A stretch of DNA of 64,000 bases from Candidatus Electrothrix rattekaaiensis (GCA_032595675.1 JAVQMD010000002.1:310001-374000), one strand, 5' to 3'. Shown: positions 1 through 9,570, numbered from the stretch's first letter. Notes: a model not told the origin generated them from the sequence alone. Numbers and translations: made by a program.

Positions 1-1
1 G

Positions 2-1063
2 CGCTGCACCCCCGTCACCATCTCCGGTTTGCAGGCCGCCTCGGTTCAGGTTCAGATTGAGGCTCAAGAAAATGAGACCGGAACGCATCGCCATTTATCG
101 GATATCCGCACCATCTTGGAGCACTCAGAGCTGGAGCCGGTTATTGTGGAGCGTGCCCTTGCTGTCTTCACCCGCTTGGCCGAGGCAGAGGCCCATGTCC
201 ACGGCACGGTTCCTGAAAAAATCCATTTCCACGAAGTAGGTGCCTTGGATGCGATCATTGATATTGTGGGAGCGGTTGCTGGCTTCCATCTTCTTGGCAT
301 AGAAGAGGTCATCTGTTCTCCCCTGCCCATGCCGGGTGGCGGCTGGGTCCGTTGCCAACACGGGGAGATTCCCCTGCCTGCCCCGGCGGTCTGCGAACTG
401 CTTAAAGGCCTTCCTGTCTACGGGGACAGCCTGCAACAAGAGCTGGTCACTCCCACAGGTGCGGCCTTGGCTGCCGAACTGAGCAGCTCTTTCGGGACCA
501 TGCCGCCTATGACCCTGGAGCAAATCGGTTACGGCGCAGGCACTATGCAACGCCGGGACGGGCGTCCTAACCTCTTGCGCCTGATGATTGGGTACAACGA
601 GGCCGTGCAGGAAGCGCAGCAGGTGGAGGTCATTGAAACCCATCTGGATGACTGGAACCCTGAACTCTGGCCCCATGTTGCGGCCAAGCTGATGAAGCAA
701 GGCGCATTAGATATCAGCCTTGTGCCCATTCAGATGAAAAAAGGCCGCCCCGGTTTTCTCCTCCGCCTGCTTGCTGACCCGGCCCAGGCCCGTCATCTCA
801 AAGATGCCATCCTCAACGAAACCTCGGCCATAGGGCTCCGCTTTCACACGGTTCAGCGCATGACCCTGCCCAGAACAAATATTGAGCTGACAACCCCCTG
901 GGGGACAGTGCGAGCGAAAAAAGTAACAACCTCTGAGGGTGTTAGGATTACCCCGGAGTATGAGGATTGCGCAAAACTGGCAGAAGAACAGAACATCCCC
1001 TTACAAAAAATTTATACTGCGGTTGCAGCGTTGATCGGCACGGTTACTGCTCATCCCCACTAA
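2..1063 (+). CDS. larC: Nickel-pincer cofactor biosynthesis protein LarC (5' truncated)
   Basis: Matches the LarC/DUF111 family, which inserts nickel into the pyridinium dithiocarboxylate precursor to complete the nickel-pincer cofactor of lactate racemase-type enzymes. The family motif HFHEVGALDAIIDIVG lies near residue 65 of the visible part, followed by the Gly/Pro-rich PLPMPGGGWV segment. The reading frame is open to the left window edge, so the true N-terminus lies outside; a TTG at 29 is not needed as a start. The C-terminal region, which some species encode as a separate larC2 frame, is continuous here. No larA, larB or larE is visible. pgpA follows after 39 nt on the same strand. Confidence 0.9.
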   Translation, partial: RCTPVTISGLQAASVQVQIEAQENETGTHRHLSDIRTILEHSELEPVIVERALAVFTRLAEAEAHVHGTVPEKIHFHEVGALDAIIDIVGAVAGFHLLGIEEVICSPLPMPGGGWVRCQHGEIPLPAPAVCELLKGLPVYGDSLQQELVTPTGAALAAELSSSFGTMPPMTLEQIGYGAGTMQRRDGRPNLLRLMIGYNEAVQEAQQVEVIETHLDDWNPELWPHVAAKLMKQGALDISLVPIQMKKGRPGFLLRLLADPAQARHLKDAILNETSAIGLRFHTVQRMTLPRTNIELTTPWGTVRAKKVTTSEGVRITPEYEDCAKLAEEQNIPLQKIYTAVAALIGTVTAHPH

Positions 1064-1102
1064 AACCGCCTCTACAAGATACCAAGACACTCTTATATAA
1101 TC

Positions 1103-1561
1103 ATGGATAAACTCTTCATGTTCATAGCCACCGGGGCCTACAGCGGCTACCTGCCCAAGGCACCGGGCACTTGGGGATCTCTGGTCGGGGTTCTGCTCTG
1201 GGCTCTGGGATTGCACCGAGTTGCGCCCACTGCCTATGCCGGTATACTAGCAGGAATTCTGCTGATCGGCACGGTAGCAGCCGGGGCAGCAGAAAAAATC
1301 GTTGATCAAGGCGATCCCGGCTTGGTGGTCATTGATGAGATCCTCGGTCAGCTCATTGCGCTATCCTTGGCACCTTCACATCCCCTGGCCGCTGTTGCTG
1401 GCTTTGCCCTGTTTCGCTTCTTTGATATTCTCAAGCCCTTTCCGGTGAGCTGGCTTGATCAGCATATTCACGGCGGCTTAGGTATCATGCTGGACGATGT
1501 TATGGCTGGCATCTATGCCCTTCTGGTCTTGCAAGGCCTAATCTGGTTGGTGGGAAACTAA
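1103..1561 (+). CDS. pgpA: Phosphatidylglycerophosphatase A
   Basis: This 152-residue membrane protein matches PgpA, which dephosphorylates phosphatidylglycerophosphate to phosphatidylglycerol at the inner membrane. Family features visible are the N-terminal GYLPKAPGTWGSLVG segment, the acidic VVIDEILGQLIAL motif in the middle, FRFFDILKPFPVSWLDQ, and the late LDDVMAGIYA motif. The length is typical. It lies between larC and the branched-chain ABC ATPase genes, with only 7 nt before the next open frame. Confidence 0.93.
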   Translation: MDKLFMFIATGAYSGYLPKAPGTWGSLVGVLLWALGLHRVAPTAYAGILAGILLIGTVAAGAAEKIVDQGDPGLVVIDEILGQLIALSLAPSHPLAAVAGFALFRFFDILKPFPVSWLDQHIHGGLGIMLDDVMAGIYALLVLQGLIWLVGN

Positions 1562-1718
1562 AAAACTCATGAATGATACTGATATAGGGTCTGAAGAAAA
1601 CGTAACCATTCAGTCCTCCTCCAACTCTTTTGACTTTCAGGGTAAAATTTCAGATAATACCTCTCAAGATAGTGGAGATGCAGCTGGAGAGGATGAACAG
1701 CCAAGAGAGGGACAGGTA

Positions 1719-2492
1719 ATGCCCTCTCTGCTTGAAGTAAAGAACATGACCCATTATTTTGGGGGACTACGTGCGGTACATGGCTTTAATCTCAGCATTG
1801 AGCCGGGGCAGATTCACGGGCTGATCGGCCCCAATGGGGCAGGCAAGACCACGGTCTTCAACCTGATCACCGGGGTGTATACGCCCACAGAAGGTACCCT
1901 CACCCTTGAGGGGAAAAATATCCGAGGCAAGGAACCGCATCACATCGCCTCAATGGGGATCGGCAGAACCTTTCAGAACCTGCTCCTCTGGCGGCACATG
2001 AACGTGCTTGATCATATCCGACTGGCCCATTACTCCCAACTCAGCTACGGCCTGTTCGGGGCCTTTTTCGCCACTCCGGCCTGCCGGAGACAGGAAAAAA
2101 AGATCAAGGAGCAATGCTACCGGCTCATGGAGACCTTTGACATTAGTCAGTTTGCCGAGCATATCGTGGGCAGCCTGCCCTACGGTGCTCAACGCCGGGT
2201 GGAGATGGCCCGAGCCATGGCAACCAATCCAAAAATCCTTTTTCTGGATGAACCTACTGCTGGCATGACCCCGGACGAGCTGGTCAGGATGATTGCCATT
2301 ATCCGTCAGGTACACAGAGAGTTCGGGGTAGCCATTTTTCTCATCGAACATCGGATGAAGTTTGTCATGGAACTCTGCGACAGCATCCAGGTACTGGTTT
2401 TCGGCGAGGTGATCGCCCAAGGGCAACCGGAGGAAATCCAGAACAATCCCAAGGTGATTGAAGCCTATCTCGGTACGGAGGATATTCACTGA
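1719..2492 (+). CDS. livG: Branched-chain amino-acid-type ABC transporter ATPase LivG
   Basis: This is a LivG-family ATPase that would energise a HAAT (branched-chain amino acid or amide) importer. It has Walker A GPNGAGKTT, the LivG-typical GIGRTFQNLLLWRHMNVLDH segment, a signature region (LPYGAQRRVEMARAMATNP) and Walker B ILFLDEPTAGM followed by the H-loop LIEHRMKF. The frame is open from an ATG at 1569, but that adds about 50 acidic, non-family residues. ATG 1719 follows an AGAGAGG ribosome site and gives a family-normal 257 residues, so it is preferred. The stop overlaps the livF start by one base. Confidence 0.9.
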   Translation: MPSLLEVKNMTHYFGGLRAVHGFNLSIEPGQIHGLIGPNGAGKTTVFNLITGVYTPTEGTLTLEGKNIRGKEPHHIASMGIGRTFQNLLLWRHMNVLDHIRLAHYSQLSYGLFGAFFATPACRRQEKKIKEQCYRLMETFDISQFAEHIVGSLPYGAQRRVEMARAMATNPKILFLDEPTAGMTPDELVRMIAIIRQVHREFGVAIFLIEHRMKFVMELCDSIQVLVFGEVIAQGQPEEIQNNPKVIEAYLGTEDIH

Positions 2493-3205
2493 TGCAGCTA
2501 ACTGTAGAGAATCTTTCGGTTGCCTACGGCAATATCCGGGCCCTGCACGGGATCAGCTTTTCCGTGGATCAGGGCGAGATTGTGACCATTATCGGGGCCA
2601 ACGGGGCAGGCAAGAGCACCACCCTGCGGGCCATTTCTCGGATGATTCCGGCGGAACCGGGTTCCAGGATTGAGTTCATGGGGGAGAGTATCCTTAAATA
2701 TAATACCGACAAGGTGGTCTCCAAGCTCGGTATCTCCCATGTGCCGGAAGGACGAATGATCTTCGGCAATCTCACCGTGACCGAGAACCTCACCTTGGCC
2801 GCCTTTGCCCGCAAGGATAAAGAGGCCATCGTCAAGGACCGGAAATGGGTCTTTGATCTGTTCCCGCGCTTGGAAGAACGAAAAGACCAGCTGGCTGGGA
2901 CCATGAGCGGCGGGGAGCAGCAGATGCTGGCGGTTGGTCGGGCCTATATCAGCGGCAGGAAAATCATGCTGCTGGATGAGCCTTCTATGGGCCTTGCGCC
3001 CTTGCTGATGCTGGATATGTTCGAGTCCCTCAAGGAAATCAACCGGACCGGAACTACCATCCTGCTGGTGGAACAAAATGCGCGACTGGCCCTGAAGTTT
3101 GCTCAACGCGGCTATGTGCTGGAGAATGGAAAATTGGTGCTGGAGGGCAAGGCTGAGGATCTGCTGGATGACCCGGCGGTGAAGAAGGCGTATTTGGGGG
3201 CGTGA
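2492..3205 (+). CDS. livF: Branched-chain amino-acid-type ABC transporter ATPase LivF
   Basis: This 237-residue LivF-family ATPase is the partner of LivG in a HAAT transporter. Walker A is GANGAGKST, the signature is TMSGGEQQMLAVGRAY, Walker B is IMLLDEPSMGLAPLL, and the H-loop is LLVEQNARLAL. It starts in an ATGA-type overlap with livG, so the two are translationally coupled. No permease (livH, livM) or binding protein is encoded nearby, so the rest of the transporter must lie elsewhere or to the left beyond larC. Confidence 0.93.
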   Translation: MQLTVENLSVAYGNIRALHGISFSVDQGEIVTIIGANGAGKSTTLRAISRMIPAEPGSRIEFMGESILKYNTDKVVSKLGISHVPEGRMIFGNLTVTENLTLAAFARKDKEAIVKDRKWVFDLFPRLEERKDQLAGTMSGGEQQMLAVGRAYISGRKIMLLDEPSMGLAPLLMLDMFESLKEINRTGTTILLVEQNARLALKFAQRGYVLENGKLVLEGKAEDLLDDPAVKKAYLGA

Positions 3206-3292
3206 AGCGTTTTACGCAAAAATTGCCTTCTCGCTGCTTATCCGCTCTAATCCATATATAATATCGTTCATTTTACCGTACAGAGGAGAGTT

Positions 3293-3769
3293 ATGGAGTG
3301 GGCAAGCGTTCTCAACAATCCTTTTCTTCAGGATCTTCCCTTTAAGATTGAGCTAAATAAATGGGGCAAGATTCTCATGAGTCCTGCCAGCAATCATCAT
3401 GGGATGCTCCAATCCGAAGCGGTGTTCTTTCTCCGTAGCAAGCTTTCCGGCGGGCGAGTTATCACGGAATGCTCCATCCAGACCGAAGACGGGGTGAAGG
3501 TCGCCGATGTAGCTTGGGCCTCGGATGACTTCATGCGGCGCAACGGAATAGCCACCCCCTATCAGGAAGCCCCGGAAATCTGCATTGAGATTGTCAGCCC
3601 CTCCAACAGTCGAGGGGAAATAGAAGAAAAGATTCAGCTCTATCTGGCTGCCGGGGCCGAGGAAGTCTGGATTTGTCAGGATGACGGTACGGTCAAGAAT
3701 TTTGCTGTTGACGGGCAGCGTAGGCCGTCACGGTTCGTCGGGGAGGAGGTTGTTCTGAATTGTAAGTGA
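3293..3769 (+). CDS. Uma2 family (DUF820) endonuclease-like protein
   Basis: This 158-residue protein matches the Uma2/DUF820 family of PD-(D/E)XK-fold proteins, which are often multi-copy in filamentous bacteria and linked to mobile DNA; their biological role is unclear. Visible family features are the MSPASNHHGMLQSEAVFFL segment, the VKVADVAW motif (acidic residue of the active site) and CIEIVSPSNSRGEIEEKIQLYLAAGAEEVWI, which carries the E-x-x-S and K positions. A clear AGAGGAGAG ribosome site precedes ATG 3293. It stands alone between livF and the large TPR NTPase gene. Confidence 0.85.
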   Translation: MEWASVLNNPFLQDLPFKIELNKWGKILMSPASNHHGMLQSEAVFFLRSKLSGGRVITECSIQTEDGVKVADVAWASDDFMRRNGIATPYQEAPEICIEIVSPSNSRGEIEEKIQLYLAAGAEEVWICQDDGTVKNFAVDGQRRPSRFVGEEVVLNCK

Positions 3770-3889
3770 AAGTACGGTAACGGGGAGATGAAGAAGACAT
3801 ATTCGGGGGCGTGACTTTTTATTCTTTGAAGTAAGATATCAGGCTGCCTATACATCTTTTTTTGAACAAGGGGCCAGGAGGATGTATAT

Positions 3890-6800
3890 ATGGCGTTAAC
3901 AGGAATATCTGACAGTTTAATTGCTTCAGTCATTTATCTGGCAGCCAATAAGATATGGCATGGTCTTAACGAACCGGTTGAAAAATCTATTGCCGAGACC
4001 GCAGCTTATTTCAGCAATGAAAAACAGATTGAAATAACTTCAGAAGGGCTAAGGAAAACACTCTCCGGCCAAACCGGCAGTGAAGAAATGCGGCAGTTTC
4101 TCGCTGGAGAAAAGTTCATCAGCAGCGAAACCCTTGCTCTCCAATTCATTATTTCTGATGAGTTGTACACTGGAGACCAATGCCAACTCTACGATACTGC
4201 GCACGAAATATTTTCATATTTCAAATCCGTCCTGGAAAAAAATTTATTAAGTGACCCTGCTGCCGCACTTCCCACCCTGAAATCCATCCAAACAATCTTC
4301 CATCGTATCTCCAGTGAAGAACATCAGATTATCACGGAAAAAATCGTTGAACTCAACTCTGAAATAAAACAACTGAGTGATGCGGTGGGTTCTGCTTATA
4401 ACGATCTGTTACTCTTGGCCGAAAAAGAGAAAGAAAGAGAAAAATATTATTTTGAGGTCGTGGACGAACAGTATTGGGAAGGAGTGAAGAACTACCCTGA
4501 TTCTGAAAACATCGTTCAATATTACACCAGAACCGACTCTCGTCTGGAAAGGCTCCAGCAGGTAGTTTTGCATGAATTCCATATCGCTAATAAAAAAGCC
4601 GACTATTTTTTTGCAGGAATTCTGAATCAGGCTGTGAAAAATCGTTTTTCTCTGATCAAAATATTGTCCAGGGGCGGAGAGGGTAAATCTACATTCATCC
4701 ATCATATCTCACGAAAATATTATACAAAGTACCATATCGTTTTTCTAAAGGAATTAGAGACAGACGGTCTTTCCTGGCTGGAATACAGACTGGCTCAGAA
4801 CACTGACGATCTGCCTGTCATTTTAGTGCTCGATAATCCGGCTGTTTACATTGATAAGCTACCTGCTTTTTTCAGACAGGTTGCTCATGGTTTCCGAAAA
4901 TACAGAATGGTCACGTTAGTTGCTGAAAGAGAATTCAGATACAGCAACATGCGCTCTATCAGGGAATTCGAGTCAGTGTACGACGAAGTATATCAGCTCG
5001 ATTATAAAAATATAAATCTGCGAAAACAGATATTCCGGCAGCTGATGGCGGCTTTAGAGCGTGAGAAAAAATTCAGCGATACGGTAGTGAATAATGCGCT
5101 GAAAATTTTCCTGGAAGAGGGCCAACTTGCTAAAAGAAAAAGCATTTCAGAGTGCATTTATACTGTTATCAGATATCTGAAACAAAACGATGCCCTGAAA
5201 TTTCAATTCGACTGGGAGGATTGGGACAATTTTACGCAAAAGAATTGCCCTGACCTCCGTCGCCTCTATCTGGTCGTGGCGACCTTTTATCAGTTTGGTT
5301 ACAGCTTGGATATAGATTTTTGCGCTGATTTTCTCAAGAGGGCCGATGCGATTGATATTGAGGATACACTGAGTGCAAGCAGAAATTTGCCTATTTGTTT
5401 GCGAGGAAAATATTTATCGCTGCGTCATGAAACATTGGCTGACTGGTATTTGGATGACAGCACCCCTGAAACTGCTGGTAACAGAAAGAATTCAAGGAGA
5501 ATTTTCAAAGATTTTCTTGATAGAATTGATACAGCTTTTTCTAAAGATCTGTTTATCTGGATCAGCAAAAACAAAGATTTTAGACGTTCATATCTGTCCA
5601 GACTTCTTGACGATAAAAAACAAACTAAAATCCTTGAAGATTTTATTACTGAAAATCCAAAGGAACTTAAATGCAGAACCGAACTGAGCAAAATCTATCA
5701 GCAGCAGAAAAAATGGGACGAAGCTGAAAAAACCCTCATGGATCTCTTGGAGCTTGATTCAAACAACCTTCAGGCTCGCACGGAGTTGAGCAAGATATAT
5801 CAGCAGCAGAAAAAATGGGACGAAGCTGAAAAAATCCTCATGGATCTCTTGGAGCTTGATTCAAACAACCTTCAGGCTCGCACGGAGTTGAGCAAGATAT
5901 ATCAGCAGCAGAAAAAATGGGACGAAGCTGTCAAGCCGCTGAAGGAATATATTGCTCTTGATCCTCAAGGACTGCATCCTCGCACGGAGTTGAGCAAGAT
6001 ATATCAGCAGCAGAAAAAATGGGATGAAGCCGAAAAAATCCTCATGGAGCTATTGAAGCTTGATTCAAACAATCTTCAGGCTCGCACGGAGTTGAGCAAG
6101 ATATATCAGCAGCAGAAAAAATGGGACGAAGCTGTCAAGCCGCTGAAGGAATATATTGCTCTTGATCCTCAAGGGCTGCATCCTCGCACGGAGTTGAGCA
6201 AGATATATCAGCAGCAGAAAAAATGGGACGAAGCCGAAAAAATCCTCATGGAGCTATTGAAACTTGATTCAAACAATCTTCAGGCTCGCACGGAGTTGAG
6301 CAAGATATATCAGCAGCAGAAAAAATGGGACGAAGCTGAAAAAATCCTCATGGAGTCTCTGGAAATCGACCCGGAACAGCTGCATCCTCGCACGGAGTTG
6401 AGCAAGATATATCAGCAGCAGAAAAAATGGGACGAAGCTGAAAAAATCCTCATGGAGTCTCTGAAGATCGACCCGGAACAGCTGCATCCTCGCACGGAGT
6501 TGAGCAAGATATATCAGCAGCAGAAAAAATGGGACGAAGCTGAAAAAATCCTCATGGAGCTATTGGAGTTTGATTCAAACAATCTTCAGGCTCGCACGGA
6601 GTTGAGCAAGATATATCAGCAGCAGAAAAAATGGGACGAAGCCGAAGAAGTTCTTCATCAGTGTTTAGAAATCAATCCCGATGATATTACTTCATTGCTT
6701 GAGCTGGGGAAAATTCTCGCCAAAACAGGGAGCAAACTCAAAGACGCTGAACTGTATTTCAACCACATTCTGTCGTTAACACCTGATGACCTTTATGCGA

Positions 6801-7384
6801 AAACTGAACTTTCAATACTGTATACAAAAACTCGTCAGTTCCATAAGAGGGAAAAAATACTGTTTGATATTTATGAAACTCACCCGGACAATATCCCTAA
6901 CCTGATGAACTTATCAAGAATGTTTGTTCGGTTCAGAAAATACAGAGTTGCGATAAAATTGCTTAAAAAAGCCCTTGAATTGGATAATTCTGATTTACTG
7001 ACAATAACAGAATTGATGAAAGTATATGCCTATGTCAATGGCAAAAAGAACGTATCTTTTTATAAAGAAAAAGGTGAAGAAATTATCGCACAGGAAAAAT
7101 ATGTAAGAAATAAAGGACGGTTCCGAAACGCTACTCCTCATCTTTATGAAGATATCGAACTGCTTGATCTTATGAGGATCGGCTATTGGGCTGAGAGGGA
7201 AGAGGTGAAAAAAATAACTTCTTCCAAGAATGAGCAGGAAGTCTTCCAATATGCCACAGTGAACAATCAGGTTAAAAATGGGACAAAGGTTTATTACGGC
7301 CTCTATTCACATGCAGGAAAGACGGTTGCAAACTTTGTTGAGCCATATTTTGAGAAAATTGATGATTTATGGGCATTGAAATAA
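3890..7384 (+). CDS. Large P-loop NTPase with ten near-identical TPR repeats (STAND-like)
   Basis: This 1164-residue protein is not recognised at gene level. Residues ~1-240 are a helical N-terminal region. A Walker A (GGEGKST) lies near residue 265, followed by a Walker B-like VILVLDNPA, as in STAND/AAA-type NTPases. Residues ~596-935 are ten 34-residue TPR units, each starting with the invariant RTELSKIYQQQKKWDEA. At least three diverged TPR units and a unique ~100-residue C-terminal domain follow. P-loop switch plus repeat sensor is the layout of many bacterial conflict or signalling STAND proteins, so a sensing role is inferred only. There is no signal peptide and no clear ribosome site at ATG 3890. 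The stop overlaps the open frame that leads into radC. Confidence 0.75.
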   Translation: MALTGISDSLIASVIYLAANKIWHGLNEPVEKSIAETAAYFSNEKQIEITSEGLRKTLSGQTGSEEMRQFLAGEKFISSETLALQFIISDELYTGDQCQLYDTAHEIFSYFKSVLEKNLLSDPAAALPTLKSIQTIFHRISSEEHQIITEKIVELNSEIKQLSDAVGSAYNDLLLLAEKEKEREKYYFEVVDEQYWEGVKNYPDSENIVQYYTRTDSRLERLQQVVLHEFHIANKKADYFFAGILNQAVKNRFSLIKILSRGGEGKSTFIHHISRKYYTKYHIVFLKELETDGLSWLEYRLAQNTDDLPVILVLDNPAVYIDKLPAFFRQVAHGFRKYRMVTLVAEREFRYSNMRSIREFESVYDEVYQLDYKNINLRKQIFRQLMAALEREKKFSDTVVNNALKIFLEEGQLAKRKSISECIYTVIRYLKQNDALKFQFDWEDWDNFTQKNCPDLRRLYLVVATFYQFGYSLDIDFCADFLKRADAIDIEDTLSASRNLPICLRGKYLSLRHETLADWYLDDSTPETAGNRKNSRRIFKDFLDRIDTAFSKDLFIWISKNKDFRRSYLSRLLDDKKQTKILEDFITENPKELKCRTELSKIYQQQKKWDEAEKTLMDLLELDSNNLQARTELSKIYQQQKKWDEAEKILMDLLELDSNNLQARTELSKIYQQQKKWDEAVKPLKEYIALDPQGLHPRTELSKIYQQQKKWDEAEKILMELLKLDSNNLQARTELSKIYQQQKKWDEAVKPLKEYIALDPQGLHPRTELSKIYQQQKKWDEAEKILMELLKLDSNNLQARTELSKIYQQQKKWDEAEKILMESLEIDPEQLHPRTELSKIYQQQKKWDEAEKILMESLKIDPEQLHPRTELSKIYQQQKKWDEAEKILMELLEFDSNNLQARTELSKIYQQQKKWDEAEEVLHQCLEINPDDITSLLELGKILAKTGSKLKDAELYFNHILSLTPDDLYAKTELSILYTKTRQFHKREKILFDIYETHPDNIPNLMNLSRMFVRFRKYRVAIKLLKKALELDNSDLLTITELMKVYAYVNGKKNVSFYKEKGEEIIAQEKYVRNKGRFRNATPHLYEDIELLDLMRIGYWAEREEVKKITSSKNEQEVFQYATVNNQVKNGTKVYYGLYSHAGKTVANFVEPYFEKIDDLWALK
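5675..6694 (+). repeat. Ten tandem 102-bp TPR-coding repeats
   Basis: Ten in-phase 102-bp units encode 34-residue TPRs. The first half of each unit is almost invariant in DNA, while the second half comes in a few types (ending LDSNNLQA, LDPQGLHP or IDPEQLHP). Units 3-4 (5879-6082) and 5-6 (6083-6286) differ at about three of 204 positions, showing a recent two-unit duplication. Confidence 0.95.
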
Positions 7385-7441
7385 AATCGGTTCGCGCAGG
7401 TATCGTCGGCCATCCCAACGAATATCTCTGGTCAAGCTCCG
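7385..7441 (+). pseudogene. Relic of a REP-associated tyrosine transposase (RAYT) C-terminus
   Basis: In the frame that runs into radC, this stretch encodes KSVRAGIVGHPNEYLWSSSG, very like the conserved RAYT tail (NPVRAGLV..P..Y.WSSY). No HUH motif or catalytic tyrosine region is present upstream, because that space is the end of the TPR NTPase gene. It is therefore read as a 3' fragment of an IS200-like/RAYT transposase gene left between two other genes. Confidence 0.6.
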
Positions 7442-7590
7442 GGCTAACGGGATGGGGCAACCAATGGGAATTTCGCCTTGGGTTCCAATCGATTCGGCGA
7501 GGAAATAAGCGAAATGCTCGGATGTCGCCTTACCCCAGAAAAAGCCGGACAAAAGAGTCTTCTGTTTTTTCCAGCAATTTAATCTTGCAA

Positions 7591-8397
7591 ATGCAGGAGG
7601 ATCGTGTCAGGATACCTTTATTTTTACCGCGCAGAATAACACAACAATCTCCTCACCCCGTGACAACAAAAGATTCCTCTGGAAGCAGCACAGGCCATCG
7701 CCAACGGCTCCGGGATAAATTCCAGGAAAAGGGCATTGAAGCCCTGACAGACACCGAAGTCATTGAACTCCTGCTGACCTTCGGCACCCCCCGTTCTGAC
7801 TGCAAACAGGCAGCACGGGATGCCTTGGCAAAATTCGGCTCTCTTCCGCAGGTCTTGGACGCTTCGCCTGTCCTTTTGGAAAAACTCAAAGGGATGGGGC
7901 CGAAAAATATCTTTGCCCTCCAGTTTGTCCAAGGTGTTGCCCGCCGTTATCTGCGCCAGCGAATTCAGAAAAAGAACTATATCACCTCGTCCAAGGATGT
8001 GGCTGATTATCTGATCCACGCCCTGCGGGGCCTGCGGCATGAGGTGTTCATGGTGGTCTACCTAGATGCCTCCCATGCGGTCATCGACAGCGAAATCCTC
8101 TCTCAAGGTACCATCAATGTGAACACCGTCTATCCCCGTGAGCTGATCAAGTCGGCTCTTGCCCATCATGCCGCCTCCCTTGTGGTTGCCCATAATCATC
8201 CTTCAGGCAGTCTTCAGCCCTCTGGGCAGGACGAGCAGTTGACCCGGACTTTGTATTTGATGTGCTCCTTTATGAATATCACCCTCCTTGATCATTTAAT
8301 CATTGGTGCCGGGGAGACCGTGTACAGTTTTGCCGATCATGGCCTGATGGACGCTGTGAAGAAAGACTGCGCCGCGATCCGTTCCCGCCTTGCCTGA
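7591..8397 (+). CDS. radC: RadC family (JAB/MPN) DNA repair-associated protein
   Basis: It has an N-terminal helix-hairpin-helix-like region (GHRQRLRDKF..., then LLEKLKGMGPKNIFALQ) and the RadC JAMM metal site, with EILSQGTINVNTVYPRELIKSAL and HNHPSGSLQPSGQD. RadC proteins are widespread, but their function is unresolved despite the name. The frame is open from an ATG at 7369, but the first ~25 residues are a transposase relic and the next ~45 are non-family. ATG 7591 or GTG 7660 fits the family length better; neither has a good ribosome site, so the start is uncertain. Confidence 0.85.
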   Translation: MQEDRVRIPLFLPRRITQQSPHPVTTKDSSGSSTGHRQRLRDKFQEKGIEALTDTEVIELLLTFGTPRSDCKQAARDALAKFGSLPQVLDASPVLLEKLKGMGPKNIFALQFVQGVARRYLRQRIQKKNYITSSKDVADYLIHALRGLRHEVFMVVYLDASHAVIDSEILSQGTINVNTVYPRELIKSALAHHAASLVVAHNHPSGSLQPSGQDEQLTRTLYLMCSFMNITLLDHLIIGAGETVYSFADHGLMDAVKKDCAAIRSRLA

Positions 8398-8430
8398 TTT
8401 TCTAGTGCTTCCTTCTGCCCAATCCCACCG

Positions 8431-9570
8431 ATGAATAATCTCGGTCTTTATATTCATATCCCGTTTTGTCTGCGTAAATGCCCCTATTGTAGTTTTTACT
8501 CCCTTGCAGGCCGGACAGATCTCTACCATCGTTATGCACAGGCTATCAGCACACAACTGTGTTCTTTCACCGAGGAGTATTGCGATCAGCAACGGCCCTT
8601 GACCAGTATTTTCTTTGGTGGGGGCACTCCGACGCTCTTGCCTTCGGAAACACTGAACAGCCTTCTTACTGAGTGCCTAGATCGGTTTCCTTATGCCGAT
8701 GAAGCAGAAATATCCATTGAGGTAAACCCGGCAACGGTTGATGCTCGCGGGCTTGCTGCCCTACGCCGAGCAGGGTTCAACCGCCTGTCCATCGGTGTGC
8801 AGTCACTTGATGATTCGGAGCTGCTCCTGCTTGGTCGACCTCATAGGGTGGATGATGCCGTAAAGACGGTTCGATTGGCACGCGAAGCTGGCTTTGATAA
8901 TATCAACCTAGATTTGATGTATGGACTTCCGGGGCAAGCACTCCATGCCTGGCAAACTACTCTTGATCGTGCCTTAGCACTCCAACCGGAACATCTTTCT
9001 ATCTATGAACTCACCATCGAAGAAGGCACCCCTTTTGCCCGGCTTAGGGAGCAAGGTACTTTTGCTTTACCGGATGAAGAAACGATCCTGCTGATGTTAG
9101 ATGAGACACAACAGGCACTCAATCAGGCGGGTTTCAATCGGTACGAGATATCTAATTATGCCCAACCGGGCTACCAATGCTGCCATAATATCAATTACTG
9201 GCGGAACGGAGAGTACATCGGCCTCGGGGCAGGGGCGGTTGCCTTTCTTAACGGAATACGTTACACGGCGATTGCCGATGCAGATCAATTTTGCGAGTGT
9301 CTGGAAAATGGGCGGGAAGTTTGGACGGAAAAAGAAAAACTCGACCGGGATGCCGCATTTCGGGAAACCGTCATTATGGGCTTGCGCATGACAGCAGGGA
9401 TATATCTGCCGGAATTGACCGAACGTTTCGCTCTAAACGCGGAAGTCTATTACAGTGAGACCTTGCATCGCCTTATTCGTCAAGGTATGCTGCATCTTAT
9501 GCATGATCGTTTACAGCTTACAGCCCAAGGATTCCTGCTAGCCGATGCGGTCATGGCGGAGCTGGTTTAA
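8431..9570 (+). CDS. hemW: Radical SAM heme chaperone HemW
   Basis: This 379-residue protein matches HemW (HemN-like), which binds heme and a [4Fe-4S] cluster and is thought to deliver heme to respiratory proteins. The radical SAM cluster motif is C13-x3-C17-x2-C20 in HIPFCLRKCPYCSFY. The GGGTPTLL segment, EVNPATVDARGL, NRLSIGVQSLDD and NLDLMYGLPGQ are family landmarks, and the HemW C-terminal domain (NYWRNGEYIGLGAGA) is complete. The extra cysteine of true HemN (CxxxCxxCxC) is absent, which supports HemW. It starts 33 nt after radC. Confidence 0.93.
   Translation: MNNLGLYIHIPFCLRKCPYCSFYSLAGRTDLYHRYAQAISTQLCSFTEEYCDQQRPLTSIFFGGGTPTLLPSETLNSLLTECLDRFPYADEAEISIEVNPATVDARGLAALRRAGFNRLSIGVQSLDDSELLLLGRPHRVDDAVKTVRLAREAGFDNINLDLMYGLPGQALHAWQTTLDRALALQPEHLSIYELTIEEGTPFARLREQGTFALPDEETILLMLDETQQALNQAGFNRYEISNYAQPGYQCCHNINYWRNGEYIGLGAGAVAFLNGIRYTAIADADQFCECLENGREVWTEKEKLDRDAAFRETVIMGLRMTAGIYLPELTERFALNAEVYYSETLHRLIRQGMLHLMHDRLQLTAQGFLLADAVMAELV

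Noticed and set aside
5675-6694. CRISPR-like regular repeats
   Set aside because: The units are contiguous, coding and without unique spacers.
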